A DNA stretch of 56,786 nt from Deltaproteobacteria bacterium (GTDB lineage Bacteria > Desulfobacterota > Syntrophia > Syntrophales > UBA5619): contig JAKAFS010000012.1 of NCBI GenBank assembly GCA_021817825.1, positions 1 through 56,786 of the forward strand. Reading direction: 5' to 3'. The notes beneath the pieces were generated by a model, which had not been told where the DNA came from, ran no database searches, and saw only the letters and a program-made list of their open reading frames with translations. The number at the start of each line of letters is the position of its first letter. Position 1 is the first letter of the stretch. The translations under genes and the position numbers were made by a program. This document shows positions 1 through 8,440 of the stretch, piece by piece.

Positions 1-233
1 ACCACAAGTTCATGCTCATCGACGGTAAGATCCTCATCACCGGCAGCTACAATTTTACGAACGAGTCGGAGTTTCGGAACTACGAGGCCGCGATCTTCAC
101 TAACCACAAAGGGCTTATCCAGGCCTTTGCTGCTGAGTTCGAGCGTCTATGGCTTCAGGGCAACGCTATTGAGTCGGCAAACTCGCCGCCCAGCGATGCA
201 GAAGCGGCTGCACCGTCGCCAGGCGACAGTTGA
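1..233 (+). CDS. Phospholipase D-like protein, C-terminal fragment
   Basis: Only the last ~77 residues are in the window; the reading frame starts at base 3 and runs to TGA at 231. The first visible residues, HKFMLID, complete an HxKxxxxD (HKD) motif whose first histidine lies just outside, and ITGSYNFT follows, the usual downstream block of PLD-superfamily nucleases and phosphodiesterases. The tail (about 25 residues) is Ser/Pro/Ala-rich and looks disordered. Proteins with this layout are often PLD-type endonucleases (Nuc-like) or small defence effectors. The N-terminal part, and whether it has one or two HKD motifs or a signal peptide, cannot be seen. Confidence 0.8.
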   Translation, partial: HKFMLIDGKILITGSYNFTNESEFRNYEAAIFTNHKGLIQAFAAEFERLWLQGNAIESANSPPSDAEAAAPSPGDS

Positions 234-322
234 GGCGTGGCGGAATCCGGGGGTGAAGGTTGGGGGTGGGGGCGCAAACAAAATCCGTCGTAACTGGTGG
301 CGGCTTTCTGAGGGAGGCAGGC

Positions 323-1111
323 ATGGTGCATCCGATCCCGGGCAGTGGCATTGCCCAGACGTATCTGATCACAGACGAGAAGGACGGACTGATGGTGGTC
401 GATTGCGGCAGCGCAGGTGCCGCGGAGGCCGTCGAGATGTTCTGCACACACACCCTGAAACGATCGCTCATGGCGATCCGGATCATCGCTGCCACCCATT
501 TTCATATTGACCACATCGGCGGGATCGCCGCGCTGCTTGCGATGTGCTCTCCCAAGGCAGTGGTCCTGTTCCATCCCCTGGTGAAGGCCTATCTGAATGC
601 GCGCCGGCCGCTCTCTCCGATGCGGCACTGGGTAACTGGCTTGCTCCCAACGCTTGTTGCCGGTGGCTTCTTCGGCGTTCGGAAATGGTCCGATCTGGCC
701 TTCGACGGTCCGGCCGGCGTGCCGGTGCCTTGCTTCCGAGATCTTCAGCGCGTCTCCTATGCGGACCAGATCCGGTATCTCGAAGGGGATGCCCTGCCGC
801 GTTCGCGGATCGGCTTCGGCAACTGGGAGGTGATCGCCGCACCGGGCCACACCGAGGAATCGGTGGTCTTCTATAACGATTGCTCTGGGGAACTCATTAC
901 CGGCGATCTGATCTTGGGTCAGAAAGACGACCGGGGCTATCTGAACCGGTTCTGTTGGGACGAGGGGCAGACCCAGAGAACATTTGCCGCGCTGGCAGAG
1001 AAACTCCACGTCCGAATCATCTTCCCGGGCCATGGGCCGGTATTCTGGGCTGCTGAAGATGCCCTCCGCAAGGTGGGTGGCTTCGGCAAGAAGCGTTCAC
1101 AAAGGAGGTAG
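323..1111 (+). CDS. Metallo-beta-lactamase-fold hydrolase
   Basis: 262 aa. It carries the metal site THFHIDHIGG (residues 58-67; H59, H61, D63, H64), followed by further MBL-fold ligands in PGHTEES, TGDLIL and a final FPGHGP. This is the glyoxalase II/RNase Z-like hydrolase superfamily, binding one or two Zn or Fe ions; the substrate is not predictable. An earlier ATG at 260 exists, but GGGAGG at 312-317 lies just ahead of the ATG at 323, so 323 is preferred. The gene is three bases from the next one (metallophosphoesterase), so the two are probably co-transcribed. Cytoplasmic: no signal peptide. Confidence 0.85.
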   Translation: MVHPIPGSGIAQTYLITDEKDGLMVVDCGSAGAAEAVEMFCTHTLKRSLMAIRIIAATHFHIDHIGGIAALLAMCSPKAVVLFHPLVKAYLNARRPLSPMRHWVTGLLPTLVAGGFFGVRKWSDLAFDGPAGVPVPCFRDLQRVSYADQIRYLEGDALPRSRIGFGNWEVIAAPGHTEESVVFYNDCSGELITGDLILGQKDDRGYLNRFCWDEGQTQRTFAALAEKLHVRIIFPGHGPVFWAAEDALRKVGGFGKKRSQRR

Positions 1112-1114
1112 GAG

Positions 1115-2008
1115 ATGGAAGCCCTGCCCAAGCTGGATCGGACCAGGCGGTTGACCATGATGCCGGGAATGAAGCTGATCGTCATGTCCGACATGCACCG
1201 GGGCGACGGTTCCGGCGCCGACGACTTTGCCAAGAACTCCCTGATCTACCGCTGCGCTCTGGAGCATTACCTCGAAGAGGGGTTCACCTATATCGAGTTG
1301 GGCGACGCCGAGGAGCTCTGGGAGAACGACAATTTTGACCAGATCTACATCACCCACACAGCAGTCTATGAACTCCTGGTGCGATTCCATGATCCGGATC
1401 CGGCAAAGACCCGCTACCTGAAGATCTGGGGGAATCACGACCTCTACTGGAAGGACCATGAGGACGTCTACAGGACGCTATTTCCGGGCATCGAGATCCA
1501 TGAGGGGATTGTACTGGAGATGGGAACGAAGTCCTTCTTGCTCATCCATGGCCACCAGGCTGACCCGAAGTGCAGCAGCGAGGGAGCGGCGGTCAGCAAG
1601 TTCTTCGTGCACAACTTCTGGCCGGATCTCCAGCGCTGCGGCGTCAAGGACCCGACCAGGGCAGCCCTCAATCCCGGCCTGTGCAACGAGGTGGACAGGC
1701 GGCTCCATGAGTGGGCGAACCATAATGACCAAGGCATCGCCGCCATCATTGCCGGCCACACCCACCGGGCGGTCTTCGAGAACCTGTCGCTGACGGAGCG
1801 GCGCTACCTGGAATCGAAGGTCAAAACCGAGAGGATCGAGATTAAACACCAGCCTGACGGGAGCTACTACAACACCGGCTCCTGCGTCCATCCGCTCAGC
1901 ATCACCGGGATTGAGATCACTTATGAAGATGGCCTGCAACTTCGGCTGGTGGAGTGGGGTCAGGCGACGGAAGGGCATACCCTAACCATCCAGAGGGTAG
2001 AGGTCTGA
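1115..2008 (+). CDS. Calcineurin-like metallophosphoesterase
   Basis: 297 aa with the full set of calcineurin-type metal ligands in order: SDMH (D26, H28), GDAEE (D64), GNHD (N107-D109), HGHQ (H145, H147) and GHTH (H215, H217). These bind two metals and catalyse phosphoester hydrolysis; the true substrate (nucleotide, lipid or nucleic acid) cannot be inferred. AAAGGAGG at 1100-1107 sits ahead of the ATG at 1115, which also overlaps the tail region of the MBL-fold gene, so the two form a small operon. In-frame ATGs at residues 15, 16 and 19 are alternatives. It ends about 45 bases before the convergent AAA ATPase gene. Confidence 0.85.
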   Translation: MEALPKLDRTRRLTMMPGMKLIVMSDMHRGDGSGADDFAKNSLIYRCALEHYLEEGFTYIELGDAEELWENDNFDQIYITHTAVYELLVRFHDPDPAKTRYLKIWGNHDLYWKDHEDVYRTLFPGIEIHEGIVLEMGTKSFLLIHGHQADPKCSSEGAAVSKFFVHNFWPDLQRCGVKDPTRAALNPGLCNEVDRRLHEWANHNDQGIAAIIAGHTHRAVFENLSLTERRYLESKVKTERIEIKHQPDGSYYNTGSCVHPLSITGIEITYEDGLQLRLVEWGQATEGHTLTIQRVEV

Positions 2009-2054
2009 CGAAGTCAAGTTCGCGTCTTATGCAGTTCCGTCTTCGGATTTGCTG

Positions 2055-4151
2055 CTAAAATCCTCCTATTTGCTTGTCACATTCATCAATGACGTATTGA
2101 GGAACAAGCTGAAACTCGCAGGGGTTCAGTTGGTAGATGTATTCATTCTCAATATGAAAAGCCTGGTTTATGAATTTGTTGATTACGTTTGATCCCATTC
2201 CTTCGGCTCTGCCAGCGCACAGTACTCTATATATGTGAAGCTTCTCATAGTTGCATTCTGTTTCTTTGTATAGCTTCTTCAGGTACTCATCATCTTTGAC
2301 GGCCTTCAGCATCTGACTGTAGTCAAAGTCAAATCCAGCGTCATTTTTTATTTGTTTTGACGCGTCCTCTATTTCTTCGCTTGTCATCTTTCGATCCATC
2401 TCGCTCCTAACGATCGGCTCGTCACGCTTGTGCAGAAGATTTGACAGCAGGTTGTAAGCATTACCTCTTTCATTAAGAATTTCGTGTTTTCGCCTTAAAT
2501 ACACGAGTTTAGTGATCTCATTGACATTTCCCTTTGTATTGGCTTCACATATTTCAAGAAATGTGACGATGTTTTCCTTCTTCACTTCCTTTTCTTTTAT
2601 CTGTCCTTTGAAATTTTCCATGAAGTAGGCGGCTGGAATATCGAACCTGTCTCGATGATGATATACCATGTCAATAATCGGTTCAAAATCATGTGTAAGC
2701 ATCAACACAGTCTTGCCGCTGAAACTCTTTCCCTTTCTGAACAGCATATCAATTATGGCGTACTTCTTATTCTTATCAAATGAAGATATCGGATCGTCCA
2801 ACACGATTAAATCAGGCTTGGATTTCAGTGCGTCGTACATAAACAAGATAATTGAAAATGCGTTTCGTTCTCCGAAGCTCAGGTGATCCCTCACATCCGA
2901 GACAGAGTCTCCGCTGCGATCTTTATGGATCAGTTTTATGGAATACTGCTTCTTGGCATCTTCGACAATGTCAACAGAGTAATCGATGCCGGCATTTCTC
3001 AGAAAACCGTTTATCTCTTCTTTGTTTTCGTTGATAACCTTTTCTATATGCTTTTTTTGGAGATTCACTTTGCCCTGAAGGATGCCTGCTTTTTCCAGGA
3101 GTTCGTCAATCGATTTATTGACGATATCGATCTTCTCTCTAGTAGCGGGTGCCTGCAGATGACTGTAGTAAGCAATGTCGATTTTTTGATTCTTCAACAA
3201 CTCAATTACTTTGTCGACGTCCTTTAATGATTTGAATCCAATATACTTGGCGTCGTTGAACTTCTTATTCATATTGTCGATCTGATCCCTAATCTCCAGT
3301 AAAAATTTTATTTGTTCGTCAGTATATCCATCAACTGTGCCGATAAAACCAGTTACTGTGTTTTTGGTTGTGTCCGAGAAATATTTATTTAGCCTGGAGA
3401 AAACTGAGACGATCTTGTTTATATATTCGATGACTTTTGGGTCATAAAGGTCCGATATCTTGACAATCTTTTCCTTCTTCTTGCTTATATTCGTTACGCA
3501 GTATGGACAGTTATCGGACATGTCTAGATACACTCTTCCTTCAATGATCCACTTTATCCACTTCGCGTTATTCTCTGACTGGATGTAATCTTTATAGTCT
3601 TCGACTTCTTTCGGAACATTCCGTACTTTGTTTCCATTCTTAAAGGCCTTTGATATGTTGCTTGACCCATGAATGCCACTTTTGACGGGTTTCCCAAAGC
3701 TGCTGCTGAGCTCGTTAAAGTCATTGATGAGTTCATCAATATCCTTGTCCTGAGCAAACATCTCCTGAATTGTCTTTGTTAGTTCATTGATTTCTGCCAT
3801 ACCCTTATCGTATTCCTCATCCCGGATGAAAATATCGAAACTACCTTGAACGAGTTCGTCCGGGAGAAAAATGTATTTGTTGGTATATTCCTCATCAAAT
3901 ATTTTCGCCAACGTTATGGAATCGATTCCAGTTACAGACGGATTATTACCTTCGGTACCGATGTGCTTGAAGGGTTTCAGCTTTAGCAGTTCCTTGCTAC
4001 CGTTCTTTTTGTCATTTATCGCTGCAATAATTGCCTTTGAAAATGTGCTCTTACCGGTTCCGTTTATAGCGTACTTTATATTCAGGCTATGCTCTTTCAG
4101 AGTTATGATGCCATTATCAATGTTGTTACAGTTCTCTAGCGATATGTCCAT
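2055..4151 (-). CDS. AAA_13 / RloC-like ATPase, probable defence protein
   Basis: 698 aa. ABC/SMC-like ATPase: Walker A NGTGKST (~residues 30-36), a signature LSFGE (~423), Walker B LIVLDDPISSFD (~445) and an H-loop THD shortly after. Between the two halves is a charged, helical insertion with a CPYC pair (~218) resembling the zinc-hook CxxC of RloC. The C-terminal part has RRKHE, LLHKR and a closing HIENEYIYQLNP block typical of AAA_13 proteins. PrrC and RloC, the best known relatives, are anticodon nucleases activated by phage; nuclease activity here is not shown. The gene is strikingly AT-rich against its GC-rich neighbours, which suggests separate acquisition. RBS AAGGGGGA precedes the ATG. 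Confidence 0.75.
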   Translation of the reverse strand: MDISLENCNNIDNGIITLKEHSLNIKYAINGTGKSTFSKAIIAAINDKKNGSKELLKLKPFKHIGTEGNNPSVTGIDSITLAKIFDEEYTNKYIFLPDELVQGSFDIFIRDEEYDKGMAEINELTKTIQEMFAQDKDIDELINDFNELSSSFGKPVKSGIHGSSNISKAFKNGNKVRNVPKEVEDYKDYIQSENNAKWIKWIIEGRVYLDMSDNCPYCVTNISKKKEKIVKISDLYDPKVIEYINKIVSVFSRLNKYFSDTTKNTVTGFIGTVDGYTDEQIKFLLEIRDQIDNMNKKFNDAKYIGFKSLKDVDKVIELLKNQKIDIAYYSHLQAPATREKIDIVNKSIDELLEKAGILQGKVNLQKKHIEKVINENKEEINGFLRNAGIDYSVDIVEDAKKQYSIKLIHKDRSGDSVSDVRDHLSFGERNAFSIILFMYDALKSKPDLIVLDDPISSFDKNKKYAIIDMLFRKGKSFSGKTVLMLTHDFEPIIDMVYHHRDRFDIPAAYFMENFKGQIKEKEVKKENIVTFLEICEANTKGNVNEITKLVYLRRKHEILNERGNAYNLLSNLLHKRDEPIVRSEMDRKMTSEEIEDASKQIKNDAGFDFDYSQMLKAVKDDEYLKKLYKETECNYEKLHIYRVLCAGRAEGMGSNVINKFINQAFHIENEYIYQLNPCEFQLVPQYVIDECDKQIGGF

Positions 4152-4227
4152 GATCTCCCCCTTTCGCTCGTGAGAGGTTTTTGATCAACGACTCGTCTTT
4201 GCTTAAACGGGCGTTGTCGGATTCCCG

Positions 4228-4398
4228 CTATCTTAAAACCACGACGAGACGTCGTTTTAGAAGATCCTCCCAACCAAAGCCAGACTCACGCCCTGATAGA
4301 GAGGTAGCATAGCTTTCCAATGCAGCCTTTTCTGGATCTTCATCAGGAATGAATTTTCGAAAGCGCCGATTTAAATTAATGAAAGGCTCTGGTCTCAT
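4228..4398 (-). pseudogene. N-terminal remnant of a STAND/NACHT-type NTPase
   Basis: A 56-codon minus-strand reading frame (ATG at 4398, TAG at 4230-4228) fills most of the gap between the restriction subunit and the AAA ATPase. It encodes FINLNRRFRKFIP, DEDPEKAA and, at its end, WEDLLKRRLVVVL followed by Arg and stop. In NACHT-like STAND proteins a W-[DE]-[DE]-LL..RVV[IL]L segment leads directly into a GEAGSGKT Walker A; here the frame stops at just that point, and nothing like a P-loop follows in any frame. It has no good ribosome binding site. Best read as the stump of a lost defence ATPase; a genuine 56-aa protein is the alternative. The family assignment is from memory of the motif pattern. 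Confidence 0.5.
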
Positions 4399-4442
4399 TC
4401 AGGGTCTCTATACGTTGTGAAAATAGATTGTTGCCTCCTGAT

Positions 4443-7418
4443 TCATCCCGATGTCAGCATATCCTCAACCGTCGAAGCCTTTACAAAGCGTGCAGGATTC
4501 TCGCCGATTGCCAGGGCTTTGAAGTGCGCTTCTCCGCAGGAGACCTTTGCTTTCTCACGCTCTCGCAGTTCGTCGATGAACAGGCTGCTTTTTGTTTCCA
4601 CAACGAAGTAAAGCCGCTCGGTTCCGTTAATCTCCACCAAGACTGCCCAGTCGGGGTTATACGTGCCCAGCGGTGTAGGCACCTTGAACCAGCTGGGAAG
4701 CTTGGCGTAGATCTTGACTGCCTCATTACTCTCCAACTGGCGGGCGAACTCCTCTTCAATGCCCGAATCGTAAATCACATGCTCGAATACGGACTTCTGA
4801 GTGTCGGTGAGCATGTTCTTCAGGTACCCCATCAACTCTTCCTGTTCGAAGAGTTCCTGGGCGTAATAGTATTCATCTCCCAGGCGCTGATATTTTATAC
4901 CGTCCACAATCGCCAGCCGCTTGGCCCTGTTGATTGTCTCTGCTGCCAGTTCAATAAACTGCTGGGGATTGCGCTTGAAGTCGTTGAGCCTTCCGCTTTC
5001 CGTCAGGATAAGGGCAATGGTCCGGCGCGTGAGCTGGGTCTTGTCCTGGAGGTCCGTCAGCACATCGGGCAGCGCAATGTCGTGCTCGGCCAGATAAACA
5101 GGCATGGACTCCTGGGTTTTACCGACTTCAACTCCCGCGCGACCGATAGCCAGATCGGCCTTGCGCCACTGGAGTCGTGTCGCGGCAATCGGCGGGGCAT
5201 CCTGGATCGCCTTGATGCACTGTCTGATCAGCCTCTCATTGTCGAACATGACGCGATAGGTCGTCTTGTGTTTGATCCGATTCCATAGGGCTTTGAATTC
5301 CTCGCTGTGCAACACGGCCTGTCGGGTCCGCACCGGTATACGCTTATCGGCATCTTTGATCTCCAGCTTTCCCGAGAGCTTGCGCAGGACATCCTTGATC
5401 TGCGGCAGTTGGGCGGTAAATGCCTCCGGCACTGTCAACGTCCCATCCCTCAGGGCCTTCTTCAGGCTATCCTGGACCTTACCTTTGGAATCCATATAGC
5501 CCTGCTCACGCAGATATCCCCAAAGCGCTTTGGATTTCTCGATCCCCAGGGGCGTTACTTTCCCATCTGCCCCGAGGATGGGGATGGCTGCAAACTGGTG
5601 TTCCTCTACGATGCCGAACCGAATGCCCGTATCGGCCTCGATCTCCTTCTGGAGGTTCTCCGCAAACTGTTCATAGCCTTCGGTCGCGACCACGGTCAGG
5701 GTGTTCGTTTCAAATCCCCGCAGCCGCTCTCCGTTTTGGTTCACGCAGAGACGCAACCCCCGGCCGATGGTCTGACGCCTTTCCCGTTCGGTTCCCATCT
5801 CCCGCAAGGCGCAAATCTGAAAGACGTTGGGGTTGTCCCAGCCCTCCTTGAGCGCCGAATGAGAGAAGATGAATTTCAGGGGTGTTTCCAGGCTTAGGAG
5901 CTTTTCCTTCTCGCGCATGATCAGGTTGTAAGCCCGCTCCGCGTTGTCCCGATTGGCCTGGTTGTTTTCCGCGGTGTCGGTCCATCCGCCCTTCTTGTCG
6001 ATTGAGAAATAGCCATTATGGACCTGTTCAATCATTGCCGTCAGATCGACTTCCTGAAAGAGGGTTTGGTAATCGGGATGTTTTGCCCACCGCTGGTACT
6101 CTTCCTCGAAGATCCTGGCGTAGTCGCCCTTTTCCGGGTTCCCGTCGGCATCGTACTTGCGGTACTTTTCGACCATGTCGATGAAGAATAGGCTCAGTAC
6201 CTTGATCCCCTGGGGCCGCAGCCGCTTTTCCTTATCCAAGTGTTCCTTGACGGTCCGCCGGATCATTTCCCTCTGCACGGCCAGCGCATCCACATCGCCG
6301 AAGGCTTGGCCTCGACGCAGAAAATGCTCGCCCCCGGGGACGCGAAGTTCCATGAATTCGTTTCCCCGCTCGACACGGATCTCCCCTACGCAGCAGTCAT
6401 GATAAACTGCGCGACGGGTGGTCAGTTCCAAGAGATCGCCGTCCTGAACATTCAACTCCCGTCGCCGGACCTTACCGCTTTCCTCCACGTCCAGTTCCAC
6501 GCGGGCGCTGATCACGCCCCGCTTGTTGCTTACGGAAAGGAGCCGCACATAGGGTTTGTTGTGTGCACCGACGATCGCGGCCGAGGCGACCTCGATCTGT
6601 TTGACGAGCTTGCGCTCGTAGGCATCCACGGCATCCAGTTTGTAGATCATGTGGTGTTTGTCCACGTGTGTCGCGGAATAACGCAGGGTGCATAGTGGAT
6701 TCATGGCTCCCAGGGCCTCTTTCCCTCGGCCCTCCAGGCCGCCGTCCACGCTTTGCGGCTCATCGACGATCAGGATCGGCGAGGTGGCCCTGATCAAGTC
6801 AATGGGCTTCTCGCCGCCAGTCTTCTCGTTTTCCTGGTAGATGTTATTGATGTCTTTCTTGTTGATGGCACCCACCGTAACCACCATGATCTGTATGTGC
6901 GGGCTAGTGGCGAAGTTCCGGACTTGTCCCAGCTTTGAGGAGTCGTAGAGGAAGTACTCGAAGGGGACATTGGCGTAAAGGATGCGGAAATGATCCTCCG
7001 TGATCTGCAAAGATTTGTAGACCCCCTCCTTGATTGCCACGGAGGGAACGACGATGACAAATTTGGTGAAGCCATAGCGCCGGTTGAGTTCAAAGATCGA
7101 GCGGAGGTAGACGTAGGTCTTACCTGTGCCCGTTTCCATCTCCACGGTGAAATCGCCCGAGGCTAGCGTTGAAGAGGGCCGCAATCCATTGTTTATTTGG
7201 ATTTCATTCAGATTCTTCAGTAGTTCATCGTCCAAAAGCGTCAATCGGTTCCCGATGCCCAGGTCGTTTTCCGCAAATCCCAAGCGGGCCTGCGGGTCCG
7301 TCGGGTCATGGATGACTGTGAACTCGGTCCTGCAGATCTCTTGTCCCTTGAAGAGATCGCACACCGCCTCGATTGCCGATAGCTGAAAGTCAAGATTCGG
7401 TTCAAAATGAAGTTTCAT
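4443..7418 (-). CDS. res: Type III restriction enzyme, Res subunit
   Basis: 991 aa, the usual size. The superfamily-2 helicase core has Walker A METGTGKT (~residues 94-101), DEPQ (~219-222), LRYSATH, then SALKEGWDNPN and RRQTIGRGLRL. The C-terminus has a PD-(D/E)xK nuclease site: NPDW (~920) and VVETK (~938). Res works with Mod to translocate or switch along DNA and cut next to unmethylated sites. An upstream in-frame start at 7493 would overlap the neighbouring gene; the ATG at 7418 gives the conserved start MKLHFEPNLDFQLSA with AAGG ahead of it, only 10 bases after the PLD-nuclease gene. It belongs to the minus-strand operon starting at 16005. Confidence 0.93.
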   Translation of the reverse strand: MKLHFEPNLDFQLSAIEAVCDLFKGQEICRTEFTVIHDPTDPQARLGFAENDLGIGNRLTLLDDELLKNLNEIQINNGLRPSSTLASGDFTVEMETGTGKTYVYLRSIFELNRRYGFTKFVIVVPSVAIKEGVYKSLQITEDHFRILYANVPFEYFLYDSSKLGQVRNFATSPHIQIMVVTVGAINKKDINNIYQENEKTGGEKPIDLIRATSPILIVDEPQSVDGGLEGRGKEALGAMNPLCTLRYSATHVDKHHMIYKLDAVDAYERKLVKQIEVASAAIVGAHNKPYVRLLSVSNKRGVISARVELDVEESGKVRRRELNVQDGDLLELTTRRAVYHDCCVGEIRVERGNEFMELRVPGGEHFLRRGQAFGDVDALAVQREMIRRTVKEHLDKEKRLRPQGIKVLSLFFIDMVEKYRKYDADGNPEKGDYARIFEEEYQRWAKHPDYQTLFQEVDLTAMIEQVHNGYFSIDKKGGWTDTAENNQANRDNAERAYNLIMREKEKLLSLETPLKFIFSHSALKEGWDNPNVFQICALREMGTERERRQTIGRGLRLCVNQNGERLRGFETNTLTVVATEGYEQFAENLQKEIEADTGIRFGIVEEHQFAAIPILGADGKVTPLGIEKSKALWGYLREQGYMDSKGKVQDSLKKALRDGTLTVPEAFTAQLPQIKDVLRKLSGKLEIKDADKRIPVRTRQAVLHSEEFKALWNRIKHKTTYRVMFDNERLIRQCIKAIQDAPPIAATRLQWRKADLAIGRAGVEVGKTQESMPVYLAEHDIALPDVLTDLQDKTQLTRRTIALILTESGRLNDFKRNPQQFIELAAETINRAKRLAIVDGIKYQRLGDEYYYAQELFEQEELMGYLKNMLTDTQKSVFEHVIYDSGIEEEFARQLESNEAVKIYAKLPSWFKVPTPLGTYNPDWAVLVEINGTERLYFVVETKSSLFIDELREREKAKVSCGEAHFKALAIGENPARFVKASTVEDMLTSG

Positions 7419-7428
7419 AAATACCTTA

Positions 7429-8424
7429 TCATCTAATAGCCCAGCGACGGCTACCCTCTCGCGTTTGCCGTGTGCACTTTGCGATGAGATCACGATAACG
7501 TGTTGGAAATATGCTCTCTGAAACTATATCGAATGTAATTAGGTCTGAACGCGTTTTATGAAAGGTAATGACACATGGACGATCTCGATATTCCAATTCA
7601 TTGATTGAGAGTCGAACCGTGTTATTCTTAAAGACAGTTATTAATAAGCTCCGTATCTCAGTCTCTCCTTTTCGACGTAACTTGATCATCTTTTGTTCTC
7701 CAACGCTCTTTAATCCAAAAAATTCTCTAGCAGCTTCTTTCGGAAATTGAATCTGATTTCCTCCTCGCGTCTCCTCTGGCATGATCTCTATGATGAGATC
7801 TCCCTTTTGTACGGTAATTACTCGTCCCTTTTCAGGTTCATGCTTACGACTCCAGGTAAATGTCGTTGTTTTCGCTTTCGTGCATGTCTTTTCAAAGTTC
7901 TTACGATCCTGCTTGTAGGATTGAAGAAGTTCCGCATCTAGGGGCTGACTGCCTAACGCGACTCCGGATGCCCAGCGTGATAACTCCTTTGGAATTTTAT
8001 TCGCATTTATCAAAACAGCAAATTCGATATTGTGAAGGAGTCCATCCTTCGTGAGATTGTTGCTTCCTACCCAGACAAGGCTTCTAATTTTCCCTCTCAG
8101 CCATACAACTTTCGGGTGATAGATGCCCCGGTAAGAATTCATTAGCTGAACGTCTATTGCGGAGGTTTGCATCAACTCTAGGGCTGCTGGGTCAGTGATC
8201 GCGTGGTCCGTTCCAACGTAAACGGTCACTGCACGTTTTTTCTTTGACCGCATCCACCTCAAAACAGGTCCGCGAATTTCATTCCAACCAGATAATGTTA
8301 TTGCATAAAAGAACATCTGGAGTGTATCAAATTCTTTGTCATGTATTAGCTCGGTGCATAATGAGTCGCGCATTGACGTCACTGACCATGAATTCAAAGT
8401 ACACGTTGGGAGCATAGTATGCAT
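7429..8424 (-). CDS. PLD-type restriction endonuclease-like protein
   Basis: 331 aa. The N-terminal half has a PLD-like nuclease core: YHPK (HxK, ~residue 101) and ~15 residues later VWVGSNNLTKDGL, the Ser/Asn block that follows the HKD lysine in PLD nucleases. The layout recalls NgoFVII-type PLD restriction enzymes, which dimerise to build one active site. The C-terminal half is basic and Arg-rich at the end and could bind DNA; it has no recognised fold. It is wedged between mod (17 bases upstream) and res (10 bases downstream), an unusual place, since Type III systems normally need only mod and res. It may supply a second nuclease or replace Res cleavage. Confidence 0.65.
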   Translation of the reverse strand: MHTMLPTCTLNSWSVTSMRDSLCTELIHDKEFDTLQMFFYAITLSGWNEIRGPVLRWMRSKKKRAVTVYVGTDHAITDPAALELMQTSAIDVQLMNSYRGIYHPKVVWLRGKIRSLVWVGSNNLTKDGLLHNIEFAVLINANKIPKELSRWASGVALGSQPLDAELLQSYKQDRKNFEKTCTKAKTTTFTWSRKHEPEKGRVITVQKGDLIIEIMPEETRGGNQIQFPKEAAREFFGLKSVGEQKMIKLRRKGETEIRSLLITVFKNNTVRLSINELEYRDRPCVITFHKTRSDLITFDIVSESIFPTRYRDLIAKCTRQTREGSRRWAIR

Positions 8425-8440
8425 ATCTTCGCCCTCTCAG

